Source: Pseudomonadales bacterium
GTDB taxonomy: Bacteria; Pseudomonadota; Gammaproteobacteria; Pseudomonadales; UBA7239
Reading direction: 5' to 3'
NCBI GenBank assembly: GCA_028280345.1
Contig: JANQLY010000009.1
Coordinates: forward strand, 62,001 to 126,000
DNA length: 64,000 nt
Shown here piece by piece: positions 8,261 through 16,484 of this stretch. Every line of letters starts with the position of its first letter. Position 1 is the stretch's first letter. The notes under the pieces were generated by a model that was not told where the DNA came from, ran no database searches, and was given only the letters and a program-made list of their open reading frames with translations. The position numbers were made by a program, and so were the translations under genes.

Positions 8261-8289
8261 TAGCTGTTTGGCGGGCTTTTCCGTATAAT
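8261..8289 (+). promoter_or_regulatory. Probable sigma70 promoter of gltX
   Basis: A perfect -10 TATAAT at 8284-8289 lies 34 bp before the gltX ATG. The -35 position at 17-bp spacing (8261-8266, TAGCTG) is weak. Confidence 0.45.
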
Positions 8290-8322
8290 TCGCGCGAGTT
8301 TTAGTAACAAGCCTGTTGACCC

Positions 8323-9837
8323 ATGACTGTCAGAACCCGTATCGCACCGTCGCCAACTGGTGATCCCCATGTTGGCACGGCGTATATTGCCCTGTTTAAT
8401 TTGTGTTTTGCCCGCCAACACGGTGGCCAGTTTGTTTTGCGCATTGAAGATACTGACCAGCAGCGCAGTACTGCGCAGTCGGAGCAATTGATCTTTGATT
8501 CATTGCATTGGCTTGGACTGGATTGGGATGAAGGGCCGGACAAGGGTGGCCCTCATGGACCTTACCGCCAAAGTGAGCGCGGTGATATTTACCGTGAATA
8601 TGCTCGCCAATTGGTTGATGCCGGGCACGCTTTTCACTGCTACCGCACACCGGAAGAACTTGAGGTGCTGCGCAACAGCCGCCGTGAGGCTGGATTGGCC
8701 ACGGCATTAAAACCGAGTGATCTGGCTTTGCCAGAGGCAGAAGTCGCAAAACGTGAGGCGGAAGGCGCACCGAGTGTGATTCGTATGTATGTGCCAGAAG
8801 AAGGTGTATGTACCTTCCAGGATCGCTTGCGTGGTGAAATCGAGATCGACTGGGCTCAGGTAGATGCGCAAATCTTGCTCAAGCAAGATGGTATGCCCAC
8901 ATACCACCTGGCTAATGTGGTGGATGATCACCTGATGGAAATCACCCATGTGATTCGCGGTGAGGAGTGGATCAATTCTGCGCCAAAACACAAGTTGCTC
9001 TATGAGTACCTGGGCTGGGAGATGCCGGAACTGATTCATTTACCGCTACTGCGTAATCCTGACAAATCCAAACTCAGCAAGCGCAAAAACCCGACAAGTA
9101 TCCTGTTTTACCAACGCATGGGTTTTATGCCAGAGGCCCTGACCAATTATCTTGGCCGTATGGGCTGGTCGATGCCCGACGAAAGTGAGAAATTCACGCT
9201 GGAGCAGATGCTTGAGGCTTTCGATATTGATCGTGTCTCTCTTGGTGGACCGGTATTTGATATGGAAAAGTTGCGTTGGCTCAACGGTTGCTGGATTCGT
9301 GAGGAATTGACGACAGAAGAATTTGCCGAACGTCTGATTAAAAACTGGTCTTATAACCAGGAATATCTACTTCCGGCGCTGAAACACCTGCAACAGCGTG
9401 TAGAGATATACAGCGATGTCGCACCGGCAGCCTGTTTTCTCGTCTCCGGCATGTTGGAAATAGATGACGAGAATTTTCGTCAGGGCTCAAGACTGGAGCT
9501 CGAGAAGCAACGGGAAATTTTGCAATTCTCTCTGTGGAGAATGGAAGATATGCTGGACTGGAATCGCGACTTGCTATTTGCAATGCTTAAAGACCTTTCA
9601 GAAAAGATGGATATTAAGCTGAAGGATTTCCTGACTCCGATCTTTATCGCGATTGCCGGTAGTACTTCTTCATTCTCCGTGATGGATTCAATGGAGATTC
9701 TCGGCCCGGATATGAGCCGAGCGCGCCTGCGCCACGCGCTGGAGGCATTGGGTGGTGTTTCGAAGAAAGCCGCGAAAAAGCTTGAAAAGGCCTATAGGAA
9801 ACTGGATGAAGGTGCCTCTGGGCCAGAGGAAGATTAA
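8323..9837 (+). CDS. gltX: Glutamyl-tRNA synthetase
   Basis: A 504-residue class I aminoacyl-tRNA synthetase that charges tRNA-Glu with glutamate in the cytoplasm. The N-terminal [16 protein letters not shown] contains the HIGH-type motif (H16-V-G-T), [11 protein letters not shown] follows near 43-53, and the KMSKS-type loop is KLSKRKN near residue 250. Length is normal for bacterial GluRS. The ATG is at 8323 with little SD signal but a fixed N-terminus. A hairpin terminator follows within 10 bp, then a tRNA-Ala on the opposite strand. Whether it is the discriminating form cannot be told from sequence reading alone. Confidence 0.97.
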   Translation: MTVRTRIAPSPTGDPHVGTAYIALFNLCFARQHGGQFVLRIEDTDQQRSTAQSEQLIFDSLHWLGLDWDEGPDKGGPHGPYRQSERGDIYREYARQLVDAGHAFHCYRTPEELEVLRNSRREAGLATALKPSDLALPEAEVAKREAEGAPSVIRMYVPEEGVCTFQDRLRGEIEIDWAQVDAQILLKQDGMPTYHLANVVDDHLMEITHVIRGEEWINSAPKHKLLYEYLGWEMPELIHLPLLRNPDKSKLSKRKNPTSILFYQRMGFMPEALTNYLGRMGWSMPDESEKFTLEQMLEAFDIDRVSLGGPVFDMEKLRWLNGCWIREELTTEEFAERLIKNWSYNQEYLLPALKHLQQRVEIYSDVAPAACFLVSGMLEIDDENFRQGSRLELEKQREILQFSLWRMEDMLDWNRDLLFAMLKDLSEKMDIKLKDFLTPIFIAIAGSTSSFSVMDSMEILGPDMSRARLRHALEALGGVSKKAAKKLEKAYRKLDEGASGPEED

Positions 9838-9839
9838 AG

Positions 9840-9893
9840 CCATAAAAAACGCGGCAATTTGCCGCGTTTTTCGTGTTGGTGGAGCTAAGCGGG
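9840..9893. repeat. Direct repeat copy 1: gltX terminator plus 3' end of a tRNA-Ala
   Basis: 54 bp identical to 9986-10039. It comprises a hairpin terminator (arms 9845-9855 and 9861-9871, loop AATTT, T-run on both strands) and then about 19 bases identical to the CCA end and acceptor/T-arm of the neighbouring tRNA-Ala, read on the minus strand. The tRNA part breaks off after GCGGG and does not continue into a tRNA, so it is a remnant. The hairpin serves as the gltX terminator. Confidence 0.85.
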
Positions 9894-9985
9894 GTGAGAA
9901 GTGACGGAGGCAAAACGCTGTTTTGTCCGCTTCGAACGCCCACGACCTACCGGGAGTGGGCCGGGGGATCGCGCTTGTGTGACAC

Positions 9986-10039
9986 CCATAAAAAACGCGG
10001 CAATTTGCCGCGTTTTTCGTGTTGGTGGAGCTAAGCGGG
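9986..10039. repeat. Direct repeat copy 2: terminator plus 3' end of the intact tRNA-Ala
   Basis: Second exact 54-bp copy, offset by 146 bp from copy 1. Here the hairpin (9991-10001 and 10007-10017) directly follows the intact minus-strand tRNA-Ala and terminates it. The 92 bp between the copies carry no recognisable gene. Confidence 0.85.
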
Positions 10040-10098
10040 ATCGAACCGCTGACCTCAACACTGCCAGTGTTGCGCTCTCCCAGCTGAGCTATAGCCCC
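10023..10098 (-). tRNA. tRNA-Ala(GGC)
   Basis: A 76-nt minus-strand tRNA with encoded CCA. The acceptor stem pairs GGGGCTA with TAGCTCC, the D-arm has AGCTCAGCTGGGAGAGC, the anticodon stem is CAACA/TGTTG around loop CTGGCAG (anticodon GGC), and the T-arm has GGTTCGATCCC. It decodes alanine GCC/GCU codons. A hairpin terminator follows at 9991-10017. Confidence 0.96.
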
Positions 10099-10486
10099 GT
10101 AATTTCTATATTGAGGTTCTGATACGCAAGGGGTGAATAGCCCCTTGATCAGGAGGACGGCATTCTAGAACCAAGGCCCTCAACTGTCAATGTGAGAATG
10201 GTCTTATCCTGCTTTGCTATATTTCATTCAATCAGCTTATATTAAAAGTATAAAGTAGCTATTGCCTGGGTTATCTGCGCTAAGGTGACTAACTTTATGG
10301 CATTGTTGTGGTAACAGTTTAATTAGTAGTCTTGCGCAACAAACTAAAAACAGGTTTGCATATTTGTTTGGATAGTGTAGTCTCTTTAGTTGCAGCGCGT
10401 TGATTTGTACGTGCGAACGAACTGGTTAAATGCTTTGCTAAAAAGAAAAACAGTTTTGTGTACACGCTAGCCAAGCGAATACACTG
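10099..10486. other. Intergenic stretch without a recognised gene
   Basis: Nearly 390 bp of AT-rich sequence with no credible reading frame. A short hairpin (CAAGGGG/CCCCTTG near 10127-10149) lies just upstream of the tRNA-Ala start. The stretch ends at a strong plus-strand terminator, so part of it may be transcribed as a non-coding RNA. Confidence 0.5.
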
Positions 10487-10521
10487 GCGGCACAAGCCCT
10501 ACACTTGTGCTGCTTTTTTTA
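10487..10521 (+). terminator. Orphan intrinsic terminator (possible 3' end of a small RNA)
   Basis: A 10-bp stem (10487-10496 with 10504-10513, one G-U pair, 7-nt loop) is followed by seven T residues. No plus-strand gene precedes it; the nearest upstream feature is a minus-strand tRNA. The next gene starts about 100 bp downstream. Confidence 0.7.
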
Positions 10522-10620
10522 CATAATAAACAATCTATAGACTGTACTGTTATTTGGAGGGTTGATCATACTTCAGCAGGGCTGTGGTGAATAATGAGTG
10601 TTACACGGGAAGTTGGTGTT

Positions 10621-11481
10621 ATGAAAAAGTCTTTACCTCTATTTATGGCTATTGCATTGGTGGCGGTGCTTTATTGGTATTCAGGCAAACAGAGTGATGA
10701 GTCGCTTGAAGAATCTCGCCCCGCGATTTTATCAGAACCTGTAGTACCTGTTGTACAAACGCAAACCGAAAGTACAGCGCTGCCACCATTAACAAAAAAT
10801 TTGCCGCTAGCAACACAGCCGGTTGCAGATTCGTCTGAAAATATTTCTGTAGTCGCGGCACAATCTGTTGAAATTGACGAGGTATCAGAACCTATTGTCA
10901 AAGCGCCGAATGCTTTGGCTGGTAGTGATAGCCGCGTTTTTATCGCCGTGCAGGATCTAAAACCGGAATTGGCCCAGTGGTTAGTGGATCGTGAGCTTGT
11001 GCGTAAAATTGTACTCATGGTGGATTTGATGGCGCAGGGTGACATTCCGGTCAAACATCGCCCACTGGATTACGCCATGGATCAGTTTAGAGTTGTGCAG
11101 CGAGGGCAATCCTATGAAGTTGATCCGAAAAATTATGAACGCACCATCCCTTTGGTATTTGCTTTAACGGCGATTTCGCCGCAGCGCCTGGCAGACTATT
11201 ATCGTGGCTGGTATCCCTTGCTGGAGCGTGCCTACGCAGAGCAGGGGCGTAATGATCATTTTGATAATCGTGTCCATATGGCAATTGATAATATTCTTCA
11301 GGCACCACCTGCGCCACAAGGAGCCTTGCTAAAACAGCCGCGGGTGCTTTATCAGTACGCAGACCCCGAACTGGAGCAGGCCAGTCATTTACATAAATGG
11401 CTGTGGCGTCTCGGTCCGGAAAACCAGCAGCGCATCCAGCAGTTTTTACAGAGCTTCAAACAATATTTGCTGGCGGAGTAA
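10621..11481 (+). CDS. DUF3014 family membrane-anchored protein
   Basis: A 286-residue protein (295 if the ATG at 10594 is used). I prefer 10621 because GGGA lies 10 bp upstream and the hydrophobic anchor follows at once (KKSLPLFMAIALVAVLYWY). A Pro/Ser-rich linker runs to about residue 100, then a periplasmic domain with VFIAVQDLKPELAQWLVDRE, DYAMDQFRVVQRG and LADYYRGWYPLLERAYAEQG, which I recognise as DUF3014. The function of the family is unknown. It ends at a 21-bp perfect hairpin shared with the convergent beta-barrel gene. Confidence 0.85.
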   Translation: MKKSLPLFMAIALVAVLYWYSGKQSDESLEESRPAILSEPVVPVVQTQTESTALPPLTKNLPLATQPVADSSENISVVAAQSVEIDEVSEPIVKAPNALAGSDSRVFIAVQDLKPELAQWLVDRELVRKIVLMVDLMAQGDIPVKHRPLDYAMDQFRVVQRGQSYEVDPKNYERTIPLVFALTAISPQRLADYYRGWYPLLERAYAEQGRNDHFDNRVHMAIDNILQAPPAPQGALLKQPRVLYQYADPELEQASHLHKWLWRLGPENQQRIQQFLQSFKQYLLAE

Positions 11482-11494
11482 TAAAAAACATTCT

Positions 11495-11540
11495 TTCAGA
11501 CATAAAAAAGCGGGGCAGGCCCCGCTTTTTTATGTCTGAA
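11495..11540. terminator. Bidirectional terminator, 21-bp perfect stem
   Basis: Arms 11495-11515 and 11520-11540 are exact reverse complements around a 4-base loop, with A- and T-runs inside the stem. It lies between convergent genes. Confidence 0.9.
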
Positions 11541-11552
11541 ATTGAAGCTGGA

Positions 11553-12158
11553 TTAAAAACGATAATCAAAGCCAATATGAGTATAGGAGGGTTTGTCGAA
11601 AATGATGCGAAGGCCATCTTCGGTATCCAGTGCATCAATATGATCGATAGTGTGAGCAATACGAACAGAAAAGCTATCGAGGAAGTTATAACGCATGCCG
11701 AGGCCATAGCTGAAAAAGTTTTCCCGTTCGCTAAAAGATGGGAAGCCATTAATGTAGGTATTTGGCTGGTAATATTTGGCAGAACTGCCACCAAGTTCGG
11801 CGTAAAGACCAAAACCTTCGGTGTTAATAATATTCCAGATCATAAAGCCGCCTAACTGATACACGTCAACTTCAAAATCAACGTCAAACAAAACGCCACC
11901 TGTACTACCGAGATTAACCTTGCCATTCGGGTTGCCGCGCATATAACGCAATTCGAAACGTATGACGTCCTCTTTGTCTTTGTAGTTGCCTGACCAGCCG
12001 CCATAGATAATGTAGTTGGTGTCTTCAAGATCGTTTACAAGCTCGTAATCAGCGGCACCAATGCCGATATAGGCGCGGCTAGTCAAGTCGCCAGTATTTT
12101 GCGCCATTGCGCTCTGACTGACAAAAACAGCCAATAAAATAAGAAGGTATTTATACAT
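11553..12158 (-). CDS. Outer-membrane beta-barrel protein (small porin/opacity type), copy A
   Basis: A 201-residue protein with signal peptide YKYLLILLAVFVSQSAMAQ and a mature part of alternating beta strands, ending in the BAM-recognition signature with terminal Phe (GFDYRF). Blocks such as AYIGIGAADYEL, YGGWSGNYKDK, RFELRYMRG, GLYAELGGSSAKYY and GLGMRYNFLDSFSVRIAHTI fit an eight-stranded opacity-like barrel. It is a tandem paralogue of the gene at 12297-12896, with the same block order. It could be a structural or attachment barrel; no substrate is evident. Confidence 0.88.
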   Translation of the reverse strand: MYKYLLILLAVFVSQSAMAQNTGDLTSRAYIGIGAADYELVNDLEDTNYIIYGGWSGNYKDKEDVIRFELRYMRGNPNGKVNLGSTGGVLFDVDFEVDVYQLGGFMIWNIINTEGFGLYAELGGSSAKYYQPNTYINGFPSFSERENFFSYGLGMRYNFLDSFSVRIAHTIDHIDALDTEDGLRIIFDKPSYTHIGFDYRF

Positions 12159-12296
12159 GTTTAACTCCTGGATATTCTATTTTAAACCTGTGCCTGCTAT
12201 CAGGGAGGGTAATGGTTACTATTATGCTGAAACAAAAAGCGGCCATGAAACTGTATGAGTGTTCATAACCGCTAATAATGGTTAATCTTATTAGTC

Positions 12297-12896
12297 CTAG
12301 AAACGATAATCTAAACTGAATTGGGCGTAGGCCGGCTTATCAACATCAACCGTACCGTAGATATCGTATTTTACCTGATCGATATGATCAATCGTATAGC
12401 TCAAGCGTGCTGAAAAGTTATCGAGGAAGTTATAACGAAAGCCAAAACCATAGCTGAAGAAACTTTCACGTTTACTTTCATAAATTTTGGTATTGGTTGG
12501 AATTTCCTCGTAGTTCACATAGTACTTCGCTGAATTGGCGCCGAGTTCAACGTACATGCCAAAGCCTTTAGTGTTAATAAAGTTGTAGATACCGTGAACA
12601 CCCAGCTGATAGACATTCATGGCAGTGCTATCAACAACTACACCGTTAGAGGTATTTTCATCGGTTGGCTCAGCTCGCATATAGCGAAGCTCAAGGCGCA
12701 TAATGTCGCTCTTATCTTTATAGTCAGCTGACCAGCCGCCGTAGAGCAGATAGGCAGTATCATTGATGTTGTTGAGTTCGTAGTCGGCAGCACCGAGACC
12801 AATATAGGCACGGCTGTTAAAATCACCGCTTTGACCTTGTGCCAGTACAGACTGGCTGGTGAATGCGGCCAGCAGGATAAATAGATACTTGTACAT
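12297..12896 (-). CDS. Outer-membrane beta-barrel protein (small porin/opacity type), copy B
   Basis: A 199-residue paralogue of the downstream gene: signal peptide YKYLFILLAAFTSQSVLAQ, AYIGLGAADYELN, YGGWSADYKDK, LELRYMRAE, GMYVELGANSAKYY, GFGFRYNFLDNFSARLSYTIDHID and terminal FSLDYRF. Differences concentrate in the predicted loops (for example near residues 75-90 and 130-145), as expected for surface loops diverging after duplication. The genes are 138 bp apart on the same strand, and each has its own leader region. Confidence 0.88.
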   Translation of the reverse strand: MYKYLFILLAAFTSQSVLAQGQSGDFNSRAYIGLGAADYELNNINDTAYLLYGGWSADYKDKSDIMRLELRYMRAEPTDENTSNGVVVDSTAMNVYQLGVHGIYNFINTKGFGMYVELGANSAKYYVNYEEIPTNTKIYESKRESFFSYGFGFRYNFLDNFSARLSYTIDHIDQVKYDIYGTVDVDKPAYAQFSLDYRF

Positions 12897-13352
12897 GTTT
12901 TAACTCCTTGAGCTTTTCAATTCGGTTCTCGGGTCTGCGGTTGTTTTACAGGCTGTCAGATACTGCTCTGCAAACAGGCATATATATGGCCAATGCCCTT
13001 GTCACCGTTGCTGAAACGAAGGTTAAACCTGCCAAAATAAATAAGCAATCACGAATTCGCCAATATTTTTTTAGACCACAAGATATAGTGGTTTGAAAGA
13101 CTTTTTAACACAATTCTATAAAAATATTTTTTAAATATGTGTTATATCTCACTGAATCACAAGGGAAAACTTCAGCCTAGAATCTGGTTTAAGAAGATAC
13201 GTTAACAGTTTGAAACTATCTGGCGTATTGGCTGCTGTGCTGATCTTGCTGCAGGGATCAAACAGGGCAAATTGTATAAGGCCTGGATTTGGCAAATGTA
13301 GCCAGGGTAACGATAATAGCGCGACTGAATAACACCGGGTTTCCATACTGTA
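12897..13352. other. Intergenic stretch, no gene recognised
   Basis: About 455 bp between the divergent barrel and PDZ-lipoprotein genes. It is AT-rich in the middle (13060-13145). I see no coding frame, tRNA or clear terminator; it presumably carries the two divergent promoters. Confidence 0.5.
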
Positions 13353-13754
13353 ATGAAAGCTACGATGAAGAAAATCTGTTCCTCCTGTCTATACTTGTGG
13401 CTACTTTGTTTGGGCTTGCTGCTGACAGCTTGTAGTAGCCCTGTGGAGCAACCAGTGCCTGAAAGTGATACCGCAAGTATTGGTGCCTCAATCGGGGTTA
13501 AGAATGGCAACTGGCTATTTTTGATTGATTTTGTCGAAGGCGGACCAGTAGATAAAAACGGGGTGATTCGTGAGGGTGATAGACTCATCGGCATCAAGGA
13601 GAGTCCGGGTGCTGAAGTTGTGGATGTGCATAGCCTCAGCCAGCAAGAGGTCGTTGACCTGATTCAGGGGGCACCGGGTACAGAAGTCACTCTGAGACTG
13701 ATGCGCAACTATACGACGTTTTTTATTACCCTTGAGAGGGAATTAATAAGATAA
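13353..13754 (+). CDS. Lipoprotein with a PDZ domain
   Basis: A 133-residue predicted lipoprotein: KKICSSCLYLWLLCLGLLLTAC with lipobox Cys near residue 26; the ATG at 13353 or 13365 could be the start. The mature part is one PDZ domain: SIGASIGVKNGNWLF, IDFVEGGPVDKNGVIREGDR, the LIGI strand and VDLIQGAPGTEVTLRLMR are the usual carboxylate-binding and substrate-groove segments. No protease domain is attached, so it is probably a small envelope adaptor or regulator. An 8-bp hairpin (13810-13830) follows before the convergent gene. Confidence 0.82.
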   Translation: MKATMKKICSSCLYLWLLCLGLLLTACSSPVEQPVPESDTASIGASIGVKNGNWLFLIDFVEGGPVDKNGVIREGDRLIGIKESPGAEVVDVHSLSQQEVVDLIQGAPGTEVTLRLMRNYTTFFITLERELIR

Positions 13755-13844
13755 CTCAAGCCTGCAATTTACAGCAGCTAAAAATTGGAGTCTTAATTAA
13801 ACAGGGTTTCCCAAATAAGTGGTATTTGGGCATGCAGCGGCAAC

Positions 13845-14534
13845 TTATTCATCGAGGGCAGCAAGGGCGCCACAGGCACTGTGATCAACCTTGAGCACAA
13901 GATCCTCTTCATCAATCATATCGTTGCGCAAGTAGTAGTGGGTGGATCGATATTCCGCCCAATGTTGCCTGAAAATATTCTCTTCGCGAATTGCCTGGCC
14001 TTCTGAATCAAAATACAGCCAGGTGCCGTTCATTTTATGGCGCGCATGTGAAAGCTCATGAAACAGGTTCTGTAGTGCAGTAAATTCGATAAATCCGCCT
14101 TTTTCACCGCGTACACAGTTAGTGCCCTCCATTTCCATATCGAGGTAAAACTTGATAAATGCATCCTCACCGACTCCATTGACGAGGTTTTTGCTAAGCC
14201 GGGCACCGGTAAGGCCCGCGGAGTATAACGCTGTATCGTGGTGATAAATCAATAAACGGTTGCCGCTGTCATTGATAGCTTCCAATGTTGTTCTGCCGAT
14301 TTCAGTGAGTTTGATCAGATCCAGCCAGCGGAACACCCGGACTGCCTGTTCAAATGACTCTACCTGGACATAAACACTGGTGGAATATTCGAAGACGCTG
14401 CTACCCACCTCTGGTTCAGAGGATTCGGAGCCTGCGGCAAACAGGGGCATTGCGAAGATCAGGAAGGGCAGCAATGCCAGCTTTGCCAGGGTGACGCTTT
14501 GTTTCCGCAGGTTGTTCGTGCTAACTACACGCAT
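13845..14534 (-). CDS. Secreted putative zinc metallopeptidase, M91 (NleD-like) type
   Basis: A 229-residue protein with an N-terminal export signal (SVTLAKLALLPFLIFAMPLFAAG). The only strong motif is FHELSHARHKMNG with HExxH at 159-163; an EEN element at 184-186, in REENIFRQHWAEYRSTHYY, could give the third zinc ligand. The spacing and the HELxHAxH...E-N-x-x-R pattern resemble peptidase family M91, known from the type III effector NleD. That assignment rests on a short motif, so another gluzincin family is possible. No secretion system or immunity gene lies nearby. Confidence 0.6.
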   Translation of the reverse strand: MRVVSTNNLRKQSVTLAKLALLPFLIFAMPLFAAGSESSEPEVGSSVFEYSTSVYVQVESFEQAVRVFRWLDLIKLTEIGRTTLEAINDSGNRLLIYHHDTALYSAGLTGARLSKNLVNGVGEDAFIKFYLDMEMEGTNCVRGEKGGFIEFTALQNLFHELSHARHKMNGTWLYFDSEGQAIREENIFRQHWAEYRSTHYYLRNDMIDEEDLVLKVDHSACGALAALDE

Positions 14535-14787
14535 GTAACCACCGGGATTTTCTTATTATCTGCGCTTTCCAGTATAAAAATCTTTATACTTTATTAATAG
14601 AAAATATAGGATTTTTTTATTTTTAAAAGTTATAAGCACAATCCCTTTAATAAGTAAAATAAACAGCTAAAACAGGCAGCGACAGCATGATTCAGTTTGC
14701 GTTCAGCCCGGGGTTGCTACCCTGCGCACTGACTGGCTGACAGTCATAATGAATAAACGTATAGTGAACTGAAACGCAGGAGTAAAT

Positions 14788-15258
14788 ATGAAAGCAAGAT
14801 ATATGAGTGAAAAAGGCCCTTTAAACAGGATGATATTGGCAGTGTGTCTGATGTTGATGGCCGGGCTGGTTCAGGCCAAAACCACGCTGGATGCTGAGGA
14901 CTATATCGGAACCTGGTATGAACACCATGGTATGCCTCTACCGCAAAGTGCCGAAGAGCTTGCCGGTATTGCGAGTGGTACACTCACAATCAGTGCAGAT
15001 TTCAACTTTACCTTTACTCGTGAAATAAGCTATGACCTTGTGACATTCAGTGCGACAGCCGAAGACGTGTTGTTTGGCGATGGCCTGATGGTGATTACCT
15101 TCCCGGCGGATGAAAATGGTCGCTATATCACGATTACCCTGCAGGGCTGGCATGCAGAGGAGGGTGCAAGGCTATTTGGCTCTCTGTATTTTCACGATGG
15201 TGCGAGTATTGAAAATGCCTACCCCCTGACATTTTCCATGCTACCTGTAACTCTTTAG
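14788..15258 (+). CDS. Small secreted lipocalin-like protein, unknown function
   Basis: A 156-residue protein with a strong GCAGGAG ribosome site and a signal peptide (MILAVCLMLMAGLVQAKTT, after a short basic extension). The mature part opens with YIGTWYEHH, the G-x-W pattern that starts the first strand of lipocalin-type beta barrels, followed by alternating strands (GTLTISADFNFTFTREIS, RYITITLQGWH, RLFGSLYF). I do not recognise a specific family. It may bind or carry a small lipid, but that rests on the fold guess alone. Confidence 0.6.
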   Translation: MKARYMSEKGPLNRMILAVCLMLMAGLVQAKTTLDAEDYIGTWYEHHGMPLPQSAEELAGIASGTLTISADFNFTFTREISYDLVTFSATAEDVLFGDGLMVITFPADENGRYITITLQGWHAEEGARLFGSLYFHDGASIENAYPLTFSMLPVTL

Positions 15259-15426
15259 AGGTATTCTATAAGATTTTACTAACTATTTGATTTTTAAGGA
15301 AAAATATATTGATAAGGCCTTTTATCATTGGTAAGGGGCCTTTTTTATAAGGGTTTAAGAAAATCAGTACTGTTTGACAAAATCCCGGTCTATAATCGCC
15401 CACTTTTAAAAACTCCGTGGACCATA

Positions 15427-16410
15427 ATGACCTCTATGACCGACTCCCGTTTTAACCTTCCTATCCCTTACGGTTGGTACGCCGTTGCTATGTCCAATGC
15501 GCTTAAGGCAGGTGAATCCATGCCAGCGAGTTACTTTGGTGAAGAACTCGTGCTGTTCCGTACACAGTCGGGCAAGGCAAAGGTATTGAATGCGATTTGC
15601 CCGCATCTCGGCGCGCATCTGGGGTATGGCAGTTCGGTTAAGGGTGAATCACTTGCATGTCCATTTCACGGCTGGGAGTTTAATGGTGATGGTATCTGTA
15701 CCGATGTACCCTATGCGCAGCAAATGCCGCCGCGTGTGGCTGATGGCAAGCAGTGTATTCGCAATTACCCCGTCGTAGAAATGGCAGGAGCGATCTGGGC
15801 CTGGTATCACCCGGAAGGTGCAGGGCCCCTTTTTGAGATTGAGGATGTTGCGGAATTGAGTGACCGACAGAGCTGGTCCGAGCCTACTGTAACCGAGTGG
15901 CGCATTAATGCACCGGTGCAGGAGATGGGCGAAAATGCGGTCGACAAGGCGCATTTTGAGACGGTACATAATATTGCTGAGATGCCGGCCAGTGATATCA
16001 GAACTGAAGGGCATCGGCGTACCTCAATTATGGATATGCGTCAGGCCTCGTATAACGAAGATGGTACGCGCAATGAAGATGAGCTAATGGATCGCAATAT
16101 CACGACCATCAGTCTTGGTCCAGGCTATACGCTACAACGTTTTATCGGTCTGTGTGATATTGTCATGCTGGGTACGGTGACACCGATTGACGCAGAAACC
16201 ACTTTGCTGCGTTTTGTTACGGTACAAAGCAAGGATATATCAGAGACGGGTGAGATCATCGCCCAGGCGATGTTGGAGACCCTCAATAGTCAGGTGGAGC
16301 AGGATATCCCAATCTGGAATCACAAACACTACCAGGAAAACCCGATACTGTGCGACGGTGATGGCCCGATTGCAATGTACCGCAAATGGTTTTCGCAGTT
16401 TTATGCTTGA
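15427..16410 (+). CDS. Rieske non-heme iron oxygenase, KshA-like oxygenase component
   Basis: A 327-residue oxygenase. The Rieske 2Fe-2S ligands are C58 and H60 (CPHLGAHLGYG) and C78 and H81 (CPFHGWEF). The mononuclear iron site is in ENAVDKAHFETVHN (N170, D173, H176, H181). Together these predict electron-driven O2 activation and hydroxylation of a ring substrate. Length and the DKAHFETVH form resemble 3-ketosteroid 9-alpha-hydroxylase KshA. I chose the ATG at 15427 because a perfect TATAAT lies at 15391-15396, making an upstream in-frame start unlikely. No reductase gene is adjacent. A sterol substrate is inferred, partly from the acyl-CoA cluster at the window start. Confidence 0.85.
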   Translation: MTSMTDSRFNLPIPYGWYAVAMSNALKAGESMPASYFGEELVLFRTQSGKAKVLNAICPHLGAHLGYGSSVKGESLACPFHGWEFNGDGICTDVPYAQQMPPRVADGKQCIRNYPVVEMAGAIWAWYHPEGAGPLFEIEDVAELSDRQSWSEPTVTEWRINAPVQEMGENAVDKAHFETVHNIAEMPASDIRTEGHRRTSIMDMRQASYNEDGTRNEDELMDRNITTISLGPGYTLQRFIGLCDIVMLGTVTPIDAETTLLRFVTVQSKDISETGEIIAQAMLETLNSQVEQDIPIWNHKHYQENPILCDGDGPIAMYRKWFSQFYA

Positions 16411-16434
16411 ATAATTTTATGCGGCTGATCGATT

Positions 16435-16470
16435 AAACAAAAACGGCACCGTCAGGTGCCGTTTTTGTTT
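16435..16470. terminator. Bidirectional terminator, 16-bp perfect stem
   Basis: Arms 16435-16450 and 16455-16470 with a GTCA loop and A/T runs at both ends lie between convergent genes. Confidence 0.9.
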
Positions 16471-16484
16471 GTATGTTGTGGGTA

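Noticed and set aside
9894..9985. A second, degenerate tRNA between the direct repeats
   Set aside because: TTCGAAC-like bases are present, but no acceptor or anticodon stem can be formed.
9901..10122. A 73-codon plus-strand frame running across the tRNA-Ala
   Set aside because: Its second half is the antisense of the tRNA-Ala gene, a well-known source of false protein calls; no ribosome site.
11397..11855. A 152-codon plus-strand frame opposite the first beta-barrel gene
   Set aside because: It overlaps the end of the DUF3014 gene, crosses the terminator and is antisense to a gene with signal peptide and barrel end motif.
13810..13830. Hairpin between the convergent PDZ and M91-like genes as terminator
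   Set aside because: An 8-bp stem without T-run on either side.
15314..15347. Possible terminator between the lipocalin-like and Rieske genes
   Set aside because: Only a 6-bp stem with a long loop; too weak to call.
15374..15396. TTGACA at 15374-15379 as the -35 of the Rieske gene promoter
   Set aside because: Only 11 bp separate it from TATAAT at 15391-15396, too short for sigma70; the -10 may be real but the -35 is elsewhere.
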